A stretch of 64,000 bases of DNA from Epichloe hybrida. Lineage: Eukaryota > Ascomycota > Sordariomycetes > Hypocreales > Clavicipitaceae. A program made the position numbers and the translations under genes. The first letter of the stretch is position 1. Each line of letters opens with the position of its first letter. The stretch covers positions 3,348,001 to 3,412,000 of the forward strand of contig JAFEKR010000005.1 in assembly GCA_019022495.1 (NCBI GenBank), read 5' to 3'. Positions 22,807 through 34,330 of this stretch are shown in pieces. The notes beneath the pieces are model-generated. The model did no database searches, was not told the origin of the DNA, and saw nothing but the letters and a program-made list of their open reading frames with translations.

Positions 22807-23256
22807 GGAGGGCACGTTTGCCGTGGATGTGTCCCGCACGAGATATCGCGCGGTTTCGGCTAACTGAGCGGAGTGCCCGGGATCCAGGAGCTTCATCAAC
22901 CTTGAGCTGCGCAATCGGCCATGGAAAAGGGCTCGTTGACGGTTCTCGTGGCCGACTTTCTGCATTATTGAGGCCCCGTATGGACTCTGGAGTACACGTC
23001 GAGCACTTGCCACATCTGCTGACCAGTAGATCGAAGTAATCAGGACACTCCTTGGAGGACGAAAAGCCTAGGTCAATTCGGAAAGAACAAACTTGTGGCA
23101 TTCAAAACATTCATAATGCATCAGGTACGATATTCGCGCGCCGGGACGTGAGAAATCAAACCCCAATCACCGACCACCAAATGACAGACTGGATACAAAT
23201 GTACATGAAGATCACAGCTAGCCGGCTGTGTTAGAATCACATTCACCTACTTCGCT
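22807..23256. other. Gap between minisatellite and pseudogene
   Basis: A minus-strand ORF (22778-23101) holds a CGKCSTC motif, but it overlaps the minisatellite and shows no family pattern. I call no gene. Confidence 0.35.
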
Positions 23257-23930
23257 TTATTCACCCCTCTTGACCGCAATTGCCGCATCCAGCGCATCCT
23301 GAAACGTATGCAGCAAGTCCTGCGTCTCCAACTCGGCCAATATTGGCAGGCTCTCGTCCCTGACATCACATTCGATCATTCTCTTCGCCTCCTCTTTTTC
23401 CCCTTGCCAAACATGACCATATTGCAGGAAAACGTGATAGTCACATGGCCGCCGAGATAGGGGGACGGGTAGAAGCGATATCGGTCGTAAAACGCCCTTG
23501 TTGTCTCGACGCTCTCAAATCCCACGGTGAGGCATCCGTACCCTGGGCTGGGCAGTTCCGGAGTGCCTCGTCGCTTGAAAGGGTCTGCTCTGTCATGCTG
23601 TTGTGTGGGAACTCTGCCATTGCCCGGGCATTGGTGTTGAGACGATCCCCCCCCCCTCCCCCCCTTTTTTTTTTTTTTTTTTTTTTTCTTTTTACAGCCC
23701 GCCGAAATAACGTGCCGTACACGATGGAACAGCTCATATCAATGCAAAAGTGTTTTCAAGAGCGGTAAATCAGTAGTGTCGAGTGTTGGGTTCCCTGGAA
23801 ACTCAACGATGGCAAAAGTGACACAGCGTCTCTTGGCTCGCTTCCTCGTCCAGCCAGGGTGAGCTTGTCGAGCGAGATGGCTCGCGGTAAATTCCCGTAT
23901 GATGGGGTCGACATACATCATGCAGGGCCA
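23257..23930 (-). pseudogene. Decayed cystathionine gamma-synthase-like gene, C-terminal half
   Basis: Three minus-strand segments in different frames resemble the fungal Cys/Met-metabolism PLP family: VEFPGNPTLDTTDLPLLKTL near 23800, then a run from RLNTNARAMAEF near 23640 to SVETTRAFYDR and PSPYLGGHVTITF near 23470, and a C-terminal DALDAAIAVKRG ending at 23257. Between the first two lies a homopolymer tract (poly-A then poly-G on the coding strand) and a stop; the PLP-lysine region is missing. At least one frameshift lies between HVTITF and the last segment. Identification is by motif only, and the 5' part is not recognisable. Confidence 0.5.
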
Positions 23931-24341
23931 TTGTCCGGGACCAACTAACTCACTCTCTTGGCTATCTCTTGAGAGATCTGCGAGATGAGACGAAGCGTGA
24001 TTGCCGCTGTCAGCGTCGCAATCCCAGGGACCGTTGCAATGAAGGGACGTTCATATCGTGCGAGAATGCTGGGTTGAAGATGCCCATGATTGCAACGAGT
24101 CGTCGCGGGTGTGGATGGATGCGGGCGCACAACAAAAGGAAGAAGGAAAGGGTGCGCTTGCCGTGTGCAATGGCCGCATCCTCGAGGGGCAATCTACTCC
24201 GTCTGAGCGCCTCGATTCTTGCGTCAGCAGCGGGTTCACGCAGATTGTCACAGTTATGTCTTGATCGTGTCTGTGTAACTCGGACTAATACTTCCAATCA
24301 GAGCTTGATGTCTCTTCATGAATCATGCTCCACGCAGCTTC
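23931..24341. other. Gap between pseudogene and monooxygenase
   Basis: About 410 bp with short overlapping ORFs and no recognisable domain; it may hold more of the decayed gene's 5' part. Confidence 0.35.
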
Positions 24342-26431
24342 TCACTCCAAGGACAGCACCGACCTCATGACGACTTCCAGCTTTGAACCACAGTCCTGGA
24401 TCATCGATGTAGACCTCCAGGCCACGAAGCGATCAGGTCGTGCCAACACGCAGCCATTCTCGTCCACCTCCCTCCGCCTCGCCCAGTCAAAGTACACGTC
24501 TTCATAATCTTGCTTCCACCCAATCGAGCAGCAGTCGATCTGGATACCAAGCTTCTCCGAGACTTCGTCTGCGGCGCTCTTCCAGTCTCGTCCACCCGGG
24601 CCGGTGAATAGACAAAACTGCCCATGGCCAGCCAGGTCAATGGTTGACAGTTTCGCCCCCGGGACTCGCGAGTTGAGCCACGCGTGCGGCAAGCGACTCC
24701 CCGGCAGTGTGGTAGCGTGGTAGAATTCCGTCGAGTCCTTGGCGGCAGGCCGCTCGGGGTGCTCCTCGTCGTCTTGGTAGACCGCAGGTGACGAGTAGAA
24801 CTGGTTCATTTCCACGCCGAGTCCGTGGAATTCGCTGGATGTCTTTTCGATGCCCGACTGGAACTCTTGTCGCCGCCGCCGCCCTACTTCTCCGGGGTCG
24901 TCAAACTCGGCGAGTATGGCCACCCTTTGGAATCTGTCTGGTTCCAGCAAGCCGACTGCCTTCATCCAGGATGAGTGGTCTCTCAGACCCGCGTTGGCGC
25001 GGGTGACGACATCGACTCCTACTGGCTGGCGCTCGGTGCTGAAAGTTTCGAGGAGAGCCGGCCCGGCCTTGTTGGACAGAACATAGGATACCTTCCATGC
25101 TAGATTGAATGCGTCTTGTATGCATGTGTTTGAGCCCAACCCGTTGAACGGAGGGTGGCGATGGACCGCGTCACCGAGGCAATGGCTGCGGAAGGGAAAA
25201 CTCTCATCATCAGTCTGCGGTGAACAACCAACAAGTGAAGTGGAGCAATGAAAGTCGCTTACACATTGCCGTCAGAATAGTATTCAGCGACCGTCTCGTT
25301 GATCCACCAGTTGCTCACGTCCAGGATCTGCGGCACCACCGAGTCATCGCCGATCAATTCCTTGACCCGCGCCATGTACTCTCTCTCCGTGGCCGACAAC
25401 ATCTCAAAAGAATCCATGTCCGCGTCCGGCTGAGGCAAGAAGATGAATATCCACTCGGTCCACGGCTTCACCATCCGCACACAAGTGGCCCAGCCCCAAG
25501 GCGGATGTTCTTCGTCTGGCCGGAATACCCAGTGCAGATTTCCCGTCCGATTCTCGACAAGATGGGACATGTCGGCTTTGACTAGCACATTGAGAGCTCG
25601 TCCCGGGCCGGGCTTCTTGATGAGTGGAATCCCCAGGTCCCTCATGACTTGGCTACTTGCTCCGTCGCATCCGAACACGTAGCGCGCTTGGATACGATAC
25701 GCATGGCCCGTCAAACTGTCTTGAACTTCAGCCAAGTTTTCATCAGGCTTGCTCCGGCTTAGTCTGAGTAGTCTGGTGCTGAAACGCACAGTCCAGCCAT
25801 CGTGCACGGCGCGTTTTACGAGTATGGGCTCCAGGTCAGTTTGCGGGAGATCCACGTGGCCATCGCATGGACTGGCTACTTCGTAGTCACCCTACTTCTG
25901 TCAGAGATGAAGCCGGTGAAGCCGGGCTGGCATGAGTCCTTACCTTTCGATGCGGATCGTGACCCCAAGAATACATCCTCGCCAGTTCCTCGCCCGCCAT
26001 CGACAGGCACCATCTTGTGTGCTGCATGTTCTCTGAATGAGCCGCCATTTTGACACATTCGCGGTCCAAGCCGATATCTCGCAGGCATTCTACCTTTTGT
26101 CAGCAAAGTACACGAATTTACTCGAACGTTGGCTCAGCGCTTGCAGCTTTACCCATGGCTGCCATGTTGGTGATGTGTGCTCGTGGCGTCTCCGCCGTAC
26201 CTGGCGCGGCAGAGATGACGATGCCGGTATGTCCTGCGAGCATATGAGAGACGTCTTCTCAGAGTCAAGACAAGGTTTCCCGCTCAACATACCATGAGAG
26301 CCCAAGAAACACGCCAGCGAAGCGCCGGCCGGCCCAGCGCCGACGATGAGCAGATCGGTGTGGACAGTCGTCACGGTCGTCACGGTTGTCCCGGGCATCA
26401 TGACTGGTCTTGGAGTGCGATGCAAAGGCAT
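24342..26431 (-). CDS. FAD-dependent monooxygenase (PheA/TfdB phenol hydroxylase type)
   Basis: Five exons, 26293-26431, 26153-26233, 25944-26089, 25263-25891 and 24342-25185, give 612 aa; introns are 52-77 bp and all phases fit. The FAD-binding start is LLIVGAGPAGASLA (27-40), the DG motif is FGCDGASSQVMRDLG, and the ribityl-binding GD motif is HCLGDAVHRHPPFNGLGSN, with Asp337, formed across the last intron. The C-terminal 150 residues resemble the thioredoxin-like domain of phenol 2-monooxygenases. The class hydroxylates aromatic rings with NAD(P)H and oxygen; the substrate here is unknown. A decayed PLP-enzyme gene lies just downstream, and a perfect inverted-repeat element lies 268 bp upstream of the start. 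Confidence 0.9.
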
Positions 26432-26698
26432 CTCTCGAGTTCAGAATCGGCCGCTGGCGCCATATTTGATACTCACCCTGCTCGACCGAGTTGTGCTACT
26501 GTCCCGCGTACTTTTAGCCGGCTGCGCGTGCGCGGGCTGCTCTTTTGGTTCATCTTGGGCTTGGCTCGTGGAAACGGGACGGGACGTTGGGTCAAAACCA
26601 GGAAATCAGGAGGGTGGCATATGGAGAAGCCGTTTCTGCTGCACGAAACACGCGGCGCAGCCGACTGGCCACTCATTTGTGCGTACATTATCCCTTGT
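26432..26698. promoter_or_regulatory. Promoter region of the FAD monooxygenase
   Basis: The 267 bp between the start codon and the inverted-repeat element. No specific site is recognised. Confidence 0.3.
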
Positions 26699-26968
26699 AT
26701 CTCTTTGATGCCCATAAGGCTACACTTGCGTACCGACCCATTTTTCTAAGCCGGCAAAAGGGGGTGACCTGATGTGACCTTTTAGTGATATGGCTAATGC
26801 GATGTAGCTATCGGATAGGCGATGTTACTCTCTGTAACTTAGATGGTTTCTTATACTTATATTACCATATAAATTAGTTAGGCTAAAAAGTACCGCAAAT
26901 AGCGATTTTTTTATTGGCTAACAACCCTTGTCGGTACGCAAGTGTAGCCTTATGGGCATCAAAGAGAT
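26699..26968. mobile_element. 270-bp element with perfect 39-bp inverted repeats
   Basis: The arms 26699-26737 and 26930-26968 are exact reverse complements (atctctttgatgcccataag at the outer end). The interior is AT-rich and has no ORF. The structure fits a MITE or fold-back element; the identity of the arms suggests a young insertion or recent inverted duplication. Confidence 0.75.
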
Positions 26969-28336
26969 GCCTTGCGACAGTTTTTTTTGGTCCACTTTAC
27001 TCCGAACCCCATCATTATCAATCGTCTTCGATTGATTTGAAATCGCATCCGTCCAATTACGTCCATTTACTTACCCCGCAAACCCCCGCAAATCCCCATT
27101 AATCCCCTAAGTCCCCACAAACCCGCCGTTGCATGAATCCACTTGGCCCGCCTCACTCACCGACCAAGTTACAAATGATGTCCTCAAACGCGGCTCAGAA
27201 AGAGATCAACTTGGTGCGTATTGCGCATGTATAGTACAACCACGCTGACGCTCATTTCCCACTAGGCTCCTGCCTCCCGGTCGTCGAGCAGACAGATGAG
27301 CGTATACACTACCTCGGCCTCTGCCCAGAAGTCGGAACCTTGTACATCATTAGCTTTACCTCATCTTTGAGCCATTTCAGGACAGACTGGTGTTCTTGTT
27401 ACAATCTGTTGTGCGCGCGCAGGATGGCACGAATAACCATTTCAAATCGTCAGCGCGGCAGGTCCATAGTCACAGTTGCACAGATAGACGTGAAAAGTTG
27501 CAAACATGCCGTAGTGCCCGGAGTAAATCGCAATGGATCATGCAGAAGATTAATATGAAAAAAAAGGACTCACTAGTAGTCGAACTTGTGAGCCAACAAC
27601 TATTTTCCTTGCCCCCGCAAACAAGCATCCTTGTCTCGAAGCCATTGGTCACCCAGAGACTGCGCGTCAGTCGTAGACTTCAGAGCTCGAGTGGACGCGC
27701 ACCGTTTTTTGCAGCCAGCTAGATCCAGATCCTTTGTGGTTCTCTATGTAAAGGTTGCGCCGCCAAGGTTGCGCCGCCGAGGCTCGTCGTCGCTGCTCTA
27801 GGGGACGACGTACGAGTCACGAAGCATTATACATATTCATGAAAAATGCCATGACCCTCTACTCATTCCCCAAGCAAACAATGCTATTTTTTACCTCTGC
27901 AATCTCTATTTAATCCAGGCCCTTTCTTACACTAGGTATGAACGTTGTGTGCGGTCCCATCTGACAATAGATTAAAAAAACAAGGAACGTGAGCAGCTGC
28001 CACCCGTTGGTAGTAGCCATGATGGGGCTTCGCATCTCTTGGTGAAAACCCAGAGACGCGCGCGAGCCTGCTCTCAATTGCGGTCACGTCGTGCACTCGA
28101 GGCAAGATATTTGCCTCTGCAAAGTGCGATGCCGCGGCGTCGTACACGATGATACGTGATATGAATACTCAAATTCCTCTATCCAGCTACCACGAGCTAA
28201 GCGACAACCTCACCCGTATGGCCGAGCTCTTTTATTTTCCAACCAAATACTGGGACGTGAACAGGGTAGTCATGGAGTTTGTCAAGGGCCCCCCTTCCTT
28301 ATGGCGCAGACGCAAGCTGGATGTGAGTCTGCTTCA
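26969..28336. other. Gene-poor gap of 1.4 kb
   Basis: It contains a weak possible two-exon frame near 27140-27560 (intron about 27217-27267) without recognisable domains, and A-rich patches. This may be decayed sequence; the right end is the 3' flank of GPI12. Confidence 0.4.
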
Positions 28337-29366
28337 TCATGACACTCGTTCGAGCTTGAGGTCGTTTAGGAACATGTATCTGCTCAAAACGATCCAGCAC
28401 CATCGGAACCACACCATCTGGCTCTTGTGCGCTTTCGTCATGGCACTCCAAGCCTGCGGCAGTCCGTGCTCTCCCGAAATCTGGTTGAGAAACAGCAGCG
28501 AGCTGGGAGATTTCGCACCGGGCGTGCCAGTGCTCAAAGCCCACTTGCACAGGGTCGGAAGCACGTCCAGAAACGCGGAATATTTGCGCAGCATCGGCAC
28601 GGATGTCAGGGTGTAAAGCTCCACGGGCGACTCGCAGCCGGGCTTCCGAGCCATTATAGTAGATATGAAGGCTCTCGCGCCGTGGTAAAGAGAGATGTGG
28701 TTCGGGTGGGAGGATACGCCGTCCTGGTCGAAGGTGATGAGCACGTCGATGGTGGCCGTCGGCGCATCATGGCCGCTGCCGAGATGCGCCTGCGGGGCGA
28801 ACGGTGTGCAGAGGAGAGCGGCGATTCGGTCCTTGTCCCAGGTCGCCGTGATGGAGTCCTGGAAGTCTCTGGCCGAAACGTGTTAGCGCAGGGTTTTTGT
28901 CGAATTCTTTTTGTTTTTCTTTAGGCGGGGGGAGGGGGATGCGAAAGATTGTCCACGCACTGGTTGTCGATGACGAACACATCTGTCTCCTGTCTTACAC
29001 CCAGAATTGTACAGCTCTTGATGAGCTCCTTCTTTCGAGTTTCGCCGAGCCCTTCGGCATTCCCTATCTCGTACAGAAACAAGGCCAATCAGTACAGTAC
29101 AACTCTCCAAATCGCCGGGCGCCGGTTTCGCACAGGAACCCACCTGTGCTTAAGCAGAGGACCTTGACGTGATTGCCTGTCTCGGGCCGTGTGAGAGCTA
29201 GCAGGGTGGGCGCAAAGAACATGGCCTCGTCATCGGGATGCGCAATTAGCAGGCAGATACGTTTGTTTCGCAGGCGTGGGGAACGAGCTTGCACGATGGG
29301 GACGGTATAGATATATATCAACGGCAGTAGAAGCACTACGACTCCCATGGCCAGCAGCGCCCCCAT
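28337..29366 (-). CDS. GPI12: N-acetylglucosaminyl-phosphatidylinositol de-N-acetylase
   Basis: Three exons, 29144-29366, 28961-29063 and 28337-28868, with introns of 80 and 92 bp, give 285 aa. The enzyme removes acetate from GlcNAc-PI, the second step of GPI-anchor synthesis, on the cytosolic face of the ER. An N-terminal anchor (residues 3-23) precedes the PIG-L/LmbE motif IAHPDDEAMFF, with the zinc ligands HPDD at 43-46. LCLSTGNAEGLGETRKKEL is formed across intron 1 and DNQDFQDSITATWD across intron 2. FDQDGVSSHPNH supplies the third metal His. The end WIVLSRYMFLNDLKLERV is family-typical. An open frame extends upstream of the chosen ATG but is low complexity. Confidence 0.95.
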
Positions 29367-29668
29367 GGCTCTCTGCGTAGGATGGTCGGGTCGCACGCGC
29401 GATGTGAGAGAAGAGGGGGGGGGGTTGGTGGTGGTGGTGGTGGTGGATTGACTGGAGCTCGGCGACAACGTATTCCGTAATATTGCAGGTGGCGACGCCT
29501 GGTGGTGCGCCGAAGTTTGGTGCCCGAACTGACTAATCAACGGCGGGGATGAAACCCACTGTGCATTGGTGTAGATATCATCATATCACACTGGATCTCC
29601 GTACTCCGTACATGATACATGTTGGCTACATGTTGGCTTCATCCATAACTGCCACTACCCACATCGCC
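29367..29668. promoter_or_regulatory. Bidirectional intergenic region, GPI12 and FAH gene
   Basis: 302 bp between divergent starts. It has a (GGT)n-like microsatellite near 29418-29448 and a tactccgtac motif near 29602. Confidence 0.4.
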
Positions 29669-30764
29669 ATGTCGCCAAACTGGACCCGACTCATCCGCTT
29701 CATAGCAGAAGAAGACGGCCAGACACACCTCGGCGAGGTCGATTCCTCCCACCCAGACATTGGACTCGCCATCTTCGAGGGCAAGACCGTCTCCGCCAGG
29801 GCCATAACCGGTTCCGTCTTCGACGGCATCGTCTCGTCAAGGACCTTGACCGTCCACCGCGTGCGTACAAACGACCCGTGGACTTTTCTTCTCCAACACG
29901 GCTAACGGTCAAGTCTCCGAAAAAAAAAAAAAAAGCTCCTCTCCCCGTTGTCATCTGAACACGTCCCCATCATTCGCTGCATGGGCCTCAACTACCGCGA
30001 CCACGCCGCAGAGGCCAAACTACCCATTCCCGACGTCCCCGTGCTGTTCATCAAGCCTCGCACCGCACTCAACGGCCCGTTCCCTGCAAAGATCAACGTT
30101 CCCGCCCTGGCGCAGGACGGCACCAGCGACTATGAAGCAGAACTGTCCTTTGTCATGGGCAAGTCCGGGCGGGACATCCCCGAGGCCGAAGCGATGGATC
30201 ACGTCCTGGGATTCACGGCCAGTAACGACGTGAGCGCGCGCACGCAGCAGTTCAAGAACAGCCAGTGGTGTTTCTCAAAAGGTGGAGGTCCCGTGGGCTC
30301 GCACCGTCCGGGAAAATGGACCCGATGCTGATGTTGAGACATTGTACTAGGCTTTGATGGATCGTGTCCGCTCGGTCCCGTTCTCGTGTCTCCTTCTGCT
30401 GTCAAGGATCCGCACGATTTGCGCATCAGAGCTCTCCACAATGGGAATGTTGTGCAAGACTCGAATACTCGGTAGGTGGTCGATCCGCTTGGGGCAAACG
30501 ATGCCTCATTCTGTCGGAACCGGCACTGATGCTGTTTCTTGGGCTGGGACCAATGCTCCTAGCGAAATGATCTTCTCCATTCCAAAAATCATCTCTTGGT
30601 TGTCCCAAGGCACGACGCTGGAAAGGGGCACAGTTGTCATGACTGGCACGGGGCCTGGAGTCGGTGCAATGCGTGATCCAAAGGTGGTGTTGAATCATAA
30701 TGATGATATCAGAGTCGAGATCCAGCACATTGGGACGTTGATCAATACAGTGTATTATGAATAG
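29669..30764 (+). CDS. Fumarylacetoacetate hydrolase (FAH) family protein
   Basis: Four exons, 29669-29860, 29936-30281, 30351-30471 and 30563-30764, with introns of 75, 69 and 91 bp, give 286 aa. The core motifs are IIRCMGLNYRDHAAEA, the acidic metal site DYEAELSFVMGKSGRD, FTASNDVSARTQQFKNSQW, and the end TVVMTGTGPGVGAMRDP. The length and layout fit the FAHD1/5-oxopent-3-ene-tricarboxylate decarboxylase branch, which acts as acylpyruvase or oxaloacetate decarboxylase, rather than true tyrosine-pathway FAH. The substrate cannot be told. The first intron ends in an A-run directly before the AG. An in-frame ATG lies upstream but its extension lacks family sequence. Confidence 0.92.
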
Positions 30765-32710
30765 AGAGAGAGAACATGGGTAACCCCGATGTTTCCACCG
30801 GATGCATGGAACGAGAAACTTCCATCCATCGTCTCAACTTATTTTGTAGATCGGGAAGTTATCCTGGCAACGCTCGCAAAAAAAAAAAAAAAAAGCACCC
30901 GTCAAGGACTAAAGCTTGCAGCGAATAAATGAGCGGTTACTGCATCTTCACATGAGCCGAGAAGAGCCTCACGCAGCTGCCGGGATGCACTCTGAGAAAA
31001 CCGTGCAGGTGCTGGACAATCCTTGTCCGCGTTTTTCATGTACAAAGCTGGCCGGAGCGACTCCACGCAATCCAAGCAGATTGCATCTCTGGTCGAGTTT
31101 TTGAAAATTTACAAGAAGAGAGAGGGTCAATTGTTGAAGACTGCCCTGGGCAAACTGGAAACAATGGCCAAACTGATTCTGTACGGGACAGAGCCAGCCC
31201 CTTGTTAGTTGCGAAGGCCGCATGCCGAAAACCTGTGACAAAAAGCCTCCCATCTCCGAAATCATGTCTGTCAATGCCGGGCCTTTTCATTCCATAAACC
31301 CTCTTGATATTCCAGGCCCACTTCCCGGAGACCACAGTGCTAGCTCTAGTATTATGATTCAAGCTTGAAGGTGCGCGTCCTTGGGTTTGAGCCGGGTGAT
31401 GAAATGACCTTTCGTGTTATTATGTGATAGATTAGGAAGAACCATCTCGTCTACCGAAAAAAAAAACATCTTCTGCGATCAACAAGCTCGCTCCTGTAAG
31501 CTCAACGACTTCTGTGACGATATTTGTTGCATCGATAAGGCAAGCTCCACGGACCTAACCGAGCCGAAAGATTCCATGCTCGGCTATTATTGGAACGCAA
31601 AAGAGTGTCAGGTATGTCTTGTGGAAGTTTATAGAGGTGAGCATGAGCATGAGCATCATGAGCCATCTCGAGCAACATCAAAGGCGGCCCTTCGCCGGAG
31701 CAGATTGTTCGCGCGTTTGTAGATGCGACAGGGGCCCCTCGCCCCGAGGCCAGTCATATTCTCCGATCACCACGGCCCACGGCCCAGCAAGTTCCAACGC
31801 TCGAGAAGCAGTGCTGGCGACGCCCAGGGGAAGTAGAGATGAGTCCGGACCGTCAATCGCAGCGCGCCTGGATCGAAGGCAAAGATCGGTAGATCTGTGG
31901 CTGGATTAGAGAAGGCAGAGCGTCAAGAATTGCTTGGCAAGACATTAAAAGCTGGTACCACTGGCTACCTGATATCCGATCTGATGCTTGAGCACTGTGC
32001 TTGTTTTAGCAAACGTGGCAGCCGTAGTGCAAAGACTCGAGTGGCCATGATGTGGACTTATTATTACCGACATCTCGCCTGGTAAGTTTGCCAGTCCTGA
32101 CTCCTGGTCAAGGTCGGAGATATCAGACAGCTGCCTTTGCCCGTCGTCTTTGCCCGTGTCTTTGCCCGTGTCGAGATAAGAGGTAATCCGTACATATGCA
32201 ACATGATGCGGTTGCGAGGCAGCAATTGTGCCACAAAGGACACGCAAGACATTCGCTCCATCAACCAATCGAACGAGCCGCCCCGCGCCTTTTGTCAGGC
32301 AACTGCGAGATACAAGCATGGAGCAAACAACCCGAGACTTGCACAATCACAACTGACCTTATTCATCATGCGTCTGCCATTCACCAGCTGCTTTCGACAC
32401 TCGCTGTGCTCACGTGTTGCGTTTCCATACGACCGCACGCGGAGTATAAACGTGAAAAGGAAAAGTTGTCTCCGCTAGATGCCAACGCGAACAGGCGTGA
32501 CCAAAAAAAAAAAAAAAAACCCCTTGGCACCAAACACCATCTACTCTCGCAGAACACGACAAGTCTAGAAAGGTCAGACGACTACATCGTCACGGAGCGC
32601 ATTTCTGGAGAGTAGAATGAATTTCGAATCGGTACACAGGGTAAACTAGATCGAACAACAGCAAAGTCAACAATACGAACGCTTCGACATGATTCGATGC
32701 ATCGCTCAGC
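30765..32710. other. Gene-free gap of about 1.9 kb
   Basis: A-runs at about 30879-30894 and 32502-32518 and a short gagcat repeat near 31638. Short ORFs show no recognisable domain or signal peptide. No gene is called. Confidence 0.5.
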
Positions 32711-33496
32711 ATGTCATCAGACAGGCAGCCATTGACCTTTGAGGGCATGGAACAAGGTGAGCTGCCCCCTACTTTGACGCTCATTGAAACCCAAAAGGAA
32801 ATAGATGTTTACAGCAGATGCGTCTCGACAGCCCTGACTATGCTGGATGCCAAGATTGCCTCCAACGACCTGCTCATGAGCGTTGCCCCGCTCAGGCTCG
32901 TCACGGTTGGGGGATGCTTGGCCGTGCGACTCTGCCATAACCGGGAAGCTTCCTACGACATCGACTGCCTTCTCGACCCACACGTAACGGCCGTCGAAGA
33001 CTACTCAGCCGAATTCGAGCTAGTGATCCAAGACGTCGCTCACGAGGGCGGCTTCTATAAGGACTGGCTGAATCAGCAAGTCAAGATCTTCGTCTCCCGC
33101 AAGCGTCGCATCCCTTTGTTCATCGAGTCGGTACAACAGGACATAGTGGTGTACAGTGGAAAGAACCTCGTCGTGTATGCCGGACGTCTAGACTGGGCAC
33201 TGGAAAGCAAGGTTCGCCGAGTATCTCATTCCCGTGGCCGTAGAGGACACAAGAATGTCGATCTCCCAGACGCCGCTGCCCTTATTCATCTCATGAGAAA
33301 GGACGGCGATGGACTCCCCATAAGCTTTCAGTACATTCGAGATCTGAACTTGAATGGATTCGACTTGCAGCCAACAGAGGGGGCGCTCAGAGAAATTGCA
33401 GAGTACTATTTCAATGAATATGGGGAGATTGGTCTCGCCGAGATGGTTTGGGATAACGACACGGAGAAATGGAAGGTGGTGGGCGGCTCCGAGTGA
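32711..33496 (+). CDS. Conserved fungal protein, possible nucleotidyltransferase-like
   Basis: A single exon of 261 aa with even codon use and no signal peptide or membrane segment. VTVGGCLAVRLCHNREASYDID near residues 65-87, followed by CLLDP, has the GG...DxD arrangement seen in minimal nucleotidyltransferase folds, so a role of that kind is possible; I cannot assign a reaction. A Lys/Arg patch (SRGRRGHKN) lies near 180. The gene converges with the next one, with 75 bp between stops. It looks like a real conserved hypothetical protein by length and composition, without a name I can support. Confidence 0.7.
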   Translation: MSSDRQPLTFEGMEQGELPPTLTLIETQKEIDVYSRCVSTALTMLDAKIASNDLLMSVAPLRLVTVGGCLAVRLCHNREASYDIDCLLDPHVTAVEDYSAEFELVIQDVAHEGGFYKDWLNQQVKIFVSRKRRIPLFIESVQQDIVVYSGKNLVVYAGRLDWALESKVRRVSHSRGRRGHKNVDLPDAAALIHLMRKDGDGLPISFQYIRDLNLNGFDLQPTEGALREIAEYYFNEYGEIGLAEMVWDNDTEKWKVVGGSE

Positions 33497-33571
33497 GTCC
33501 AAGATTGGAAGTCTTGAGACACAGTCTGTATGTCTGCTTTGGTCAATTCTCTAATCCAACAACGCGCAGAC

Positions 33572-34330
33572 TCAGACCGTGTAGAAATGCCCCGTTGCCA
33601 TGTAAATATTTCTTCTGTGGAACGGGCTGTCGAAGTAGACGCCCTCGTCCGAGTGGATCAACAACTTGTCCTTCAAAGCTGGGACGGTGGTTGTCCAGGG
33701 AGGGCAGACTTCGGGCTCAAATGGCAGAGGCTCATCATCTCGACTCGCAAACGGTGTGTCGTCCCTTCGGAGCCCCAGACTTAACCGCCACATGAATGAT
33801 TCTGCCAAGATTTCTGCCAGAGATGCCATCACGGCGTATTGTTCCAAGTCCTCGCACTGAGGATCCGGCAGATTAACGCTTGCCCACTGAGGAGAGCTTT
33901 TACGCCAAAAATACTCCGTCTCGTACGATATCATGTGCCCATCTGCGGCGCAGAAAGCCTGGTACAGGCGATAGAAGCATCTTTGAGGCGTGTCACGAGC
34001 CTCCCATAAAGGAATTGACCGGAGGTACATCCAGTCTCGACCCTGACAGGTAACCGAGCCAGGATCTGCCATGATGTGACGAGGAGAAGGAGGCATGGTT
34101 GCCGGAAAATACCACGAAGGAAGTGGCCATAATAAACGCAAGACGAAAAGGTATGGGTGAGGTTGCGGAGGATGTTTCAATGAGCGAGCATGGCGTAGAG
34201 CATGACGGAGACCAAGCCCCGTGCTGGTTGGGACGAGTCGGCGGCGAAGCTTGATCAGGGGCCAGCGGTATTGGATGGGCAGGTAGCGAAAGTTCCATAG
34301 ATAGACCAGCAAGTCATACAACCAGCCCAT
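33572..34330 (-). CDS. Conserved hypothetical protein
   Basis: A single exon of 252 aa from the ATG at 34330. The N-terminal 60 residues are rich in Trp, Tyr, Leu and Arg, without a clear signal peptide. The middle and end hold DWMYLRSIPLWEARDTPQRCF and EQYAVMASLAEILAESFMWR, a helical stretch with the look of a conserved domain. I do not recognise the family. The gene shares a 415-bp divergent region with the MOSC reductase gene. Confidence 0.6.
   Translation of the reverse strand: MGWLYDLLVYLWNFRYLPIQYRWPLIKLRRRLVPTSTGLGLRHALRHARSLKHPPQPHPYLFVLRLLWPLPSWYFPATMPPSPRHIMADPGSVTCQGRDWMYLRSIPLWEARDTPQRCFYRLYQAFCAADGHMISYETEYFWRKSSPQWASVNLPDPQCEDLEQYAVMASLAEILAESFMWRLSLGLRRDDTPFASRDDEPLPFEPEVCPPWTTTVPALKDKLLIHSDEGVYFDSPFHRRNIYMATGHFYTV

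Noticed and set aside
22778..23101. Minus-strand ORF with a CGKCSTC motif
   Set aside because: It runs into the minisatellite, lacks other zinc-binding context, and has no recognisable family.
31414..31722. 102-aa ORF with several cysteines
   Set aside because: No signal peptide or domain; cysteines are unevenly placed and the tail is simple GAGCAT repeat.
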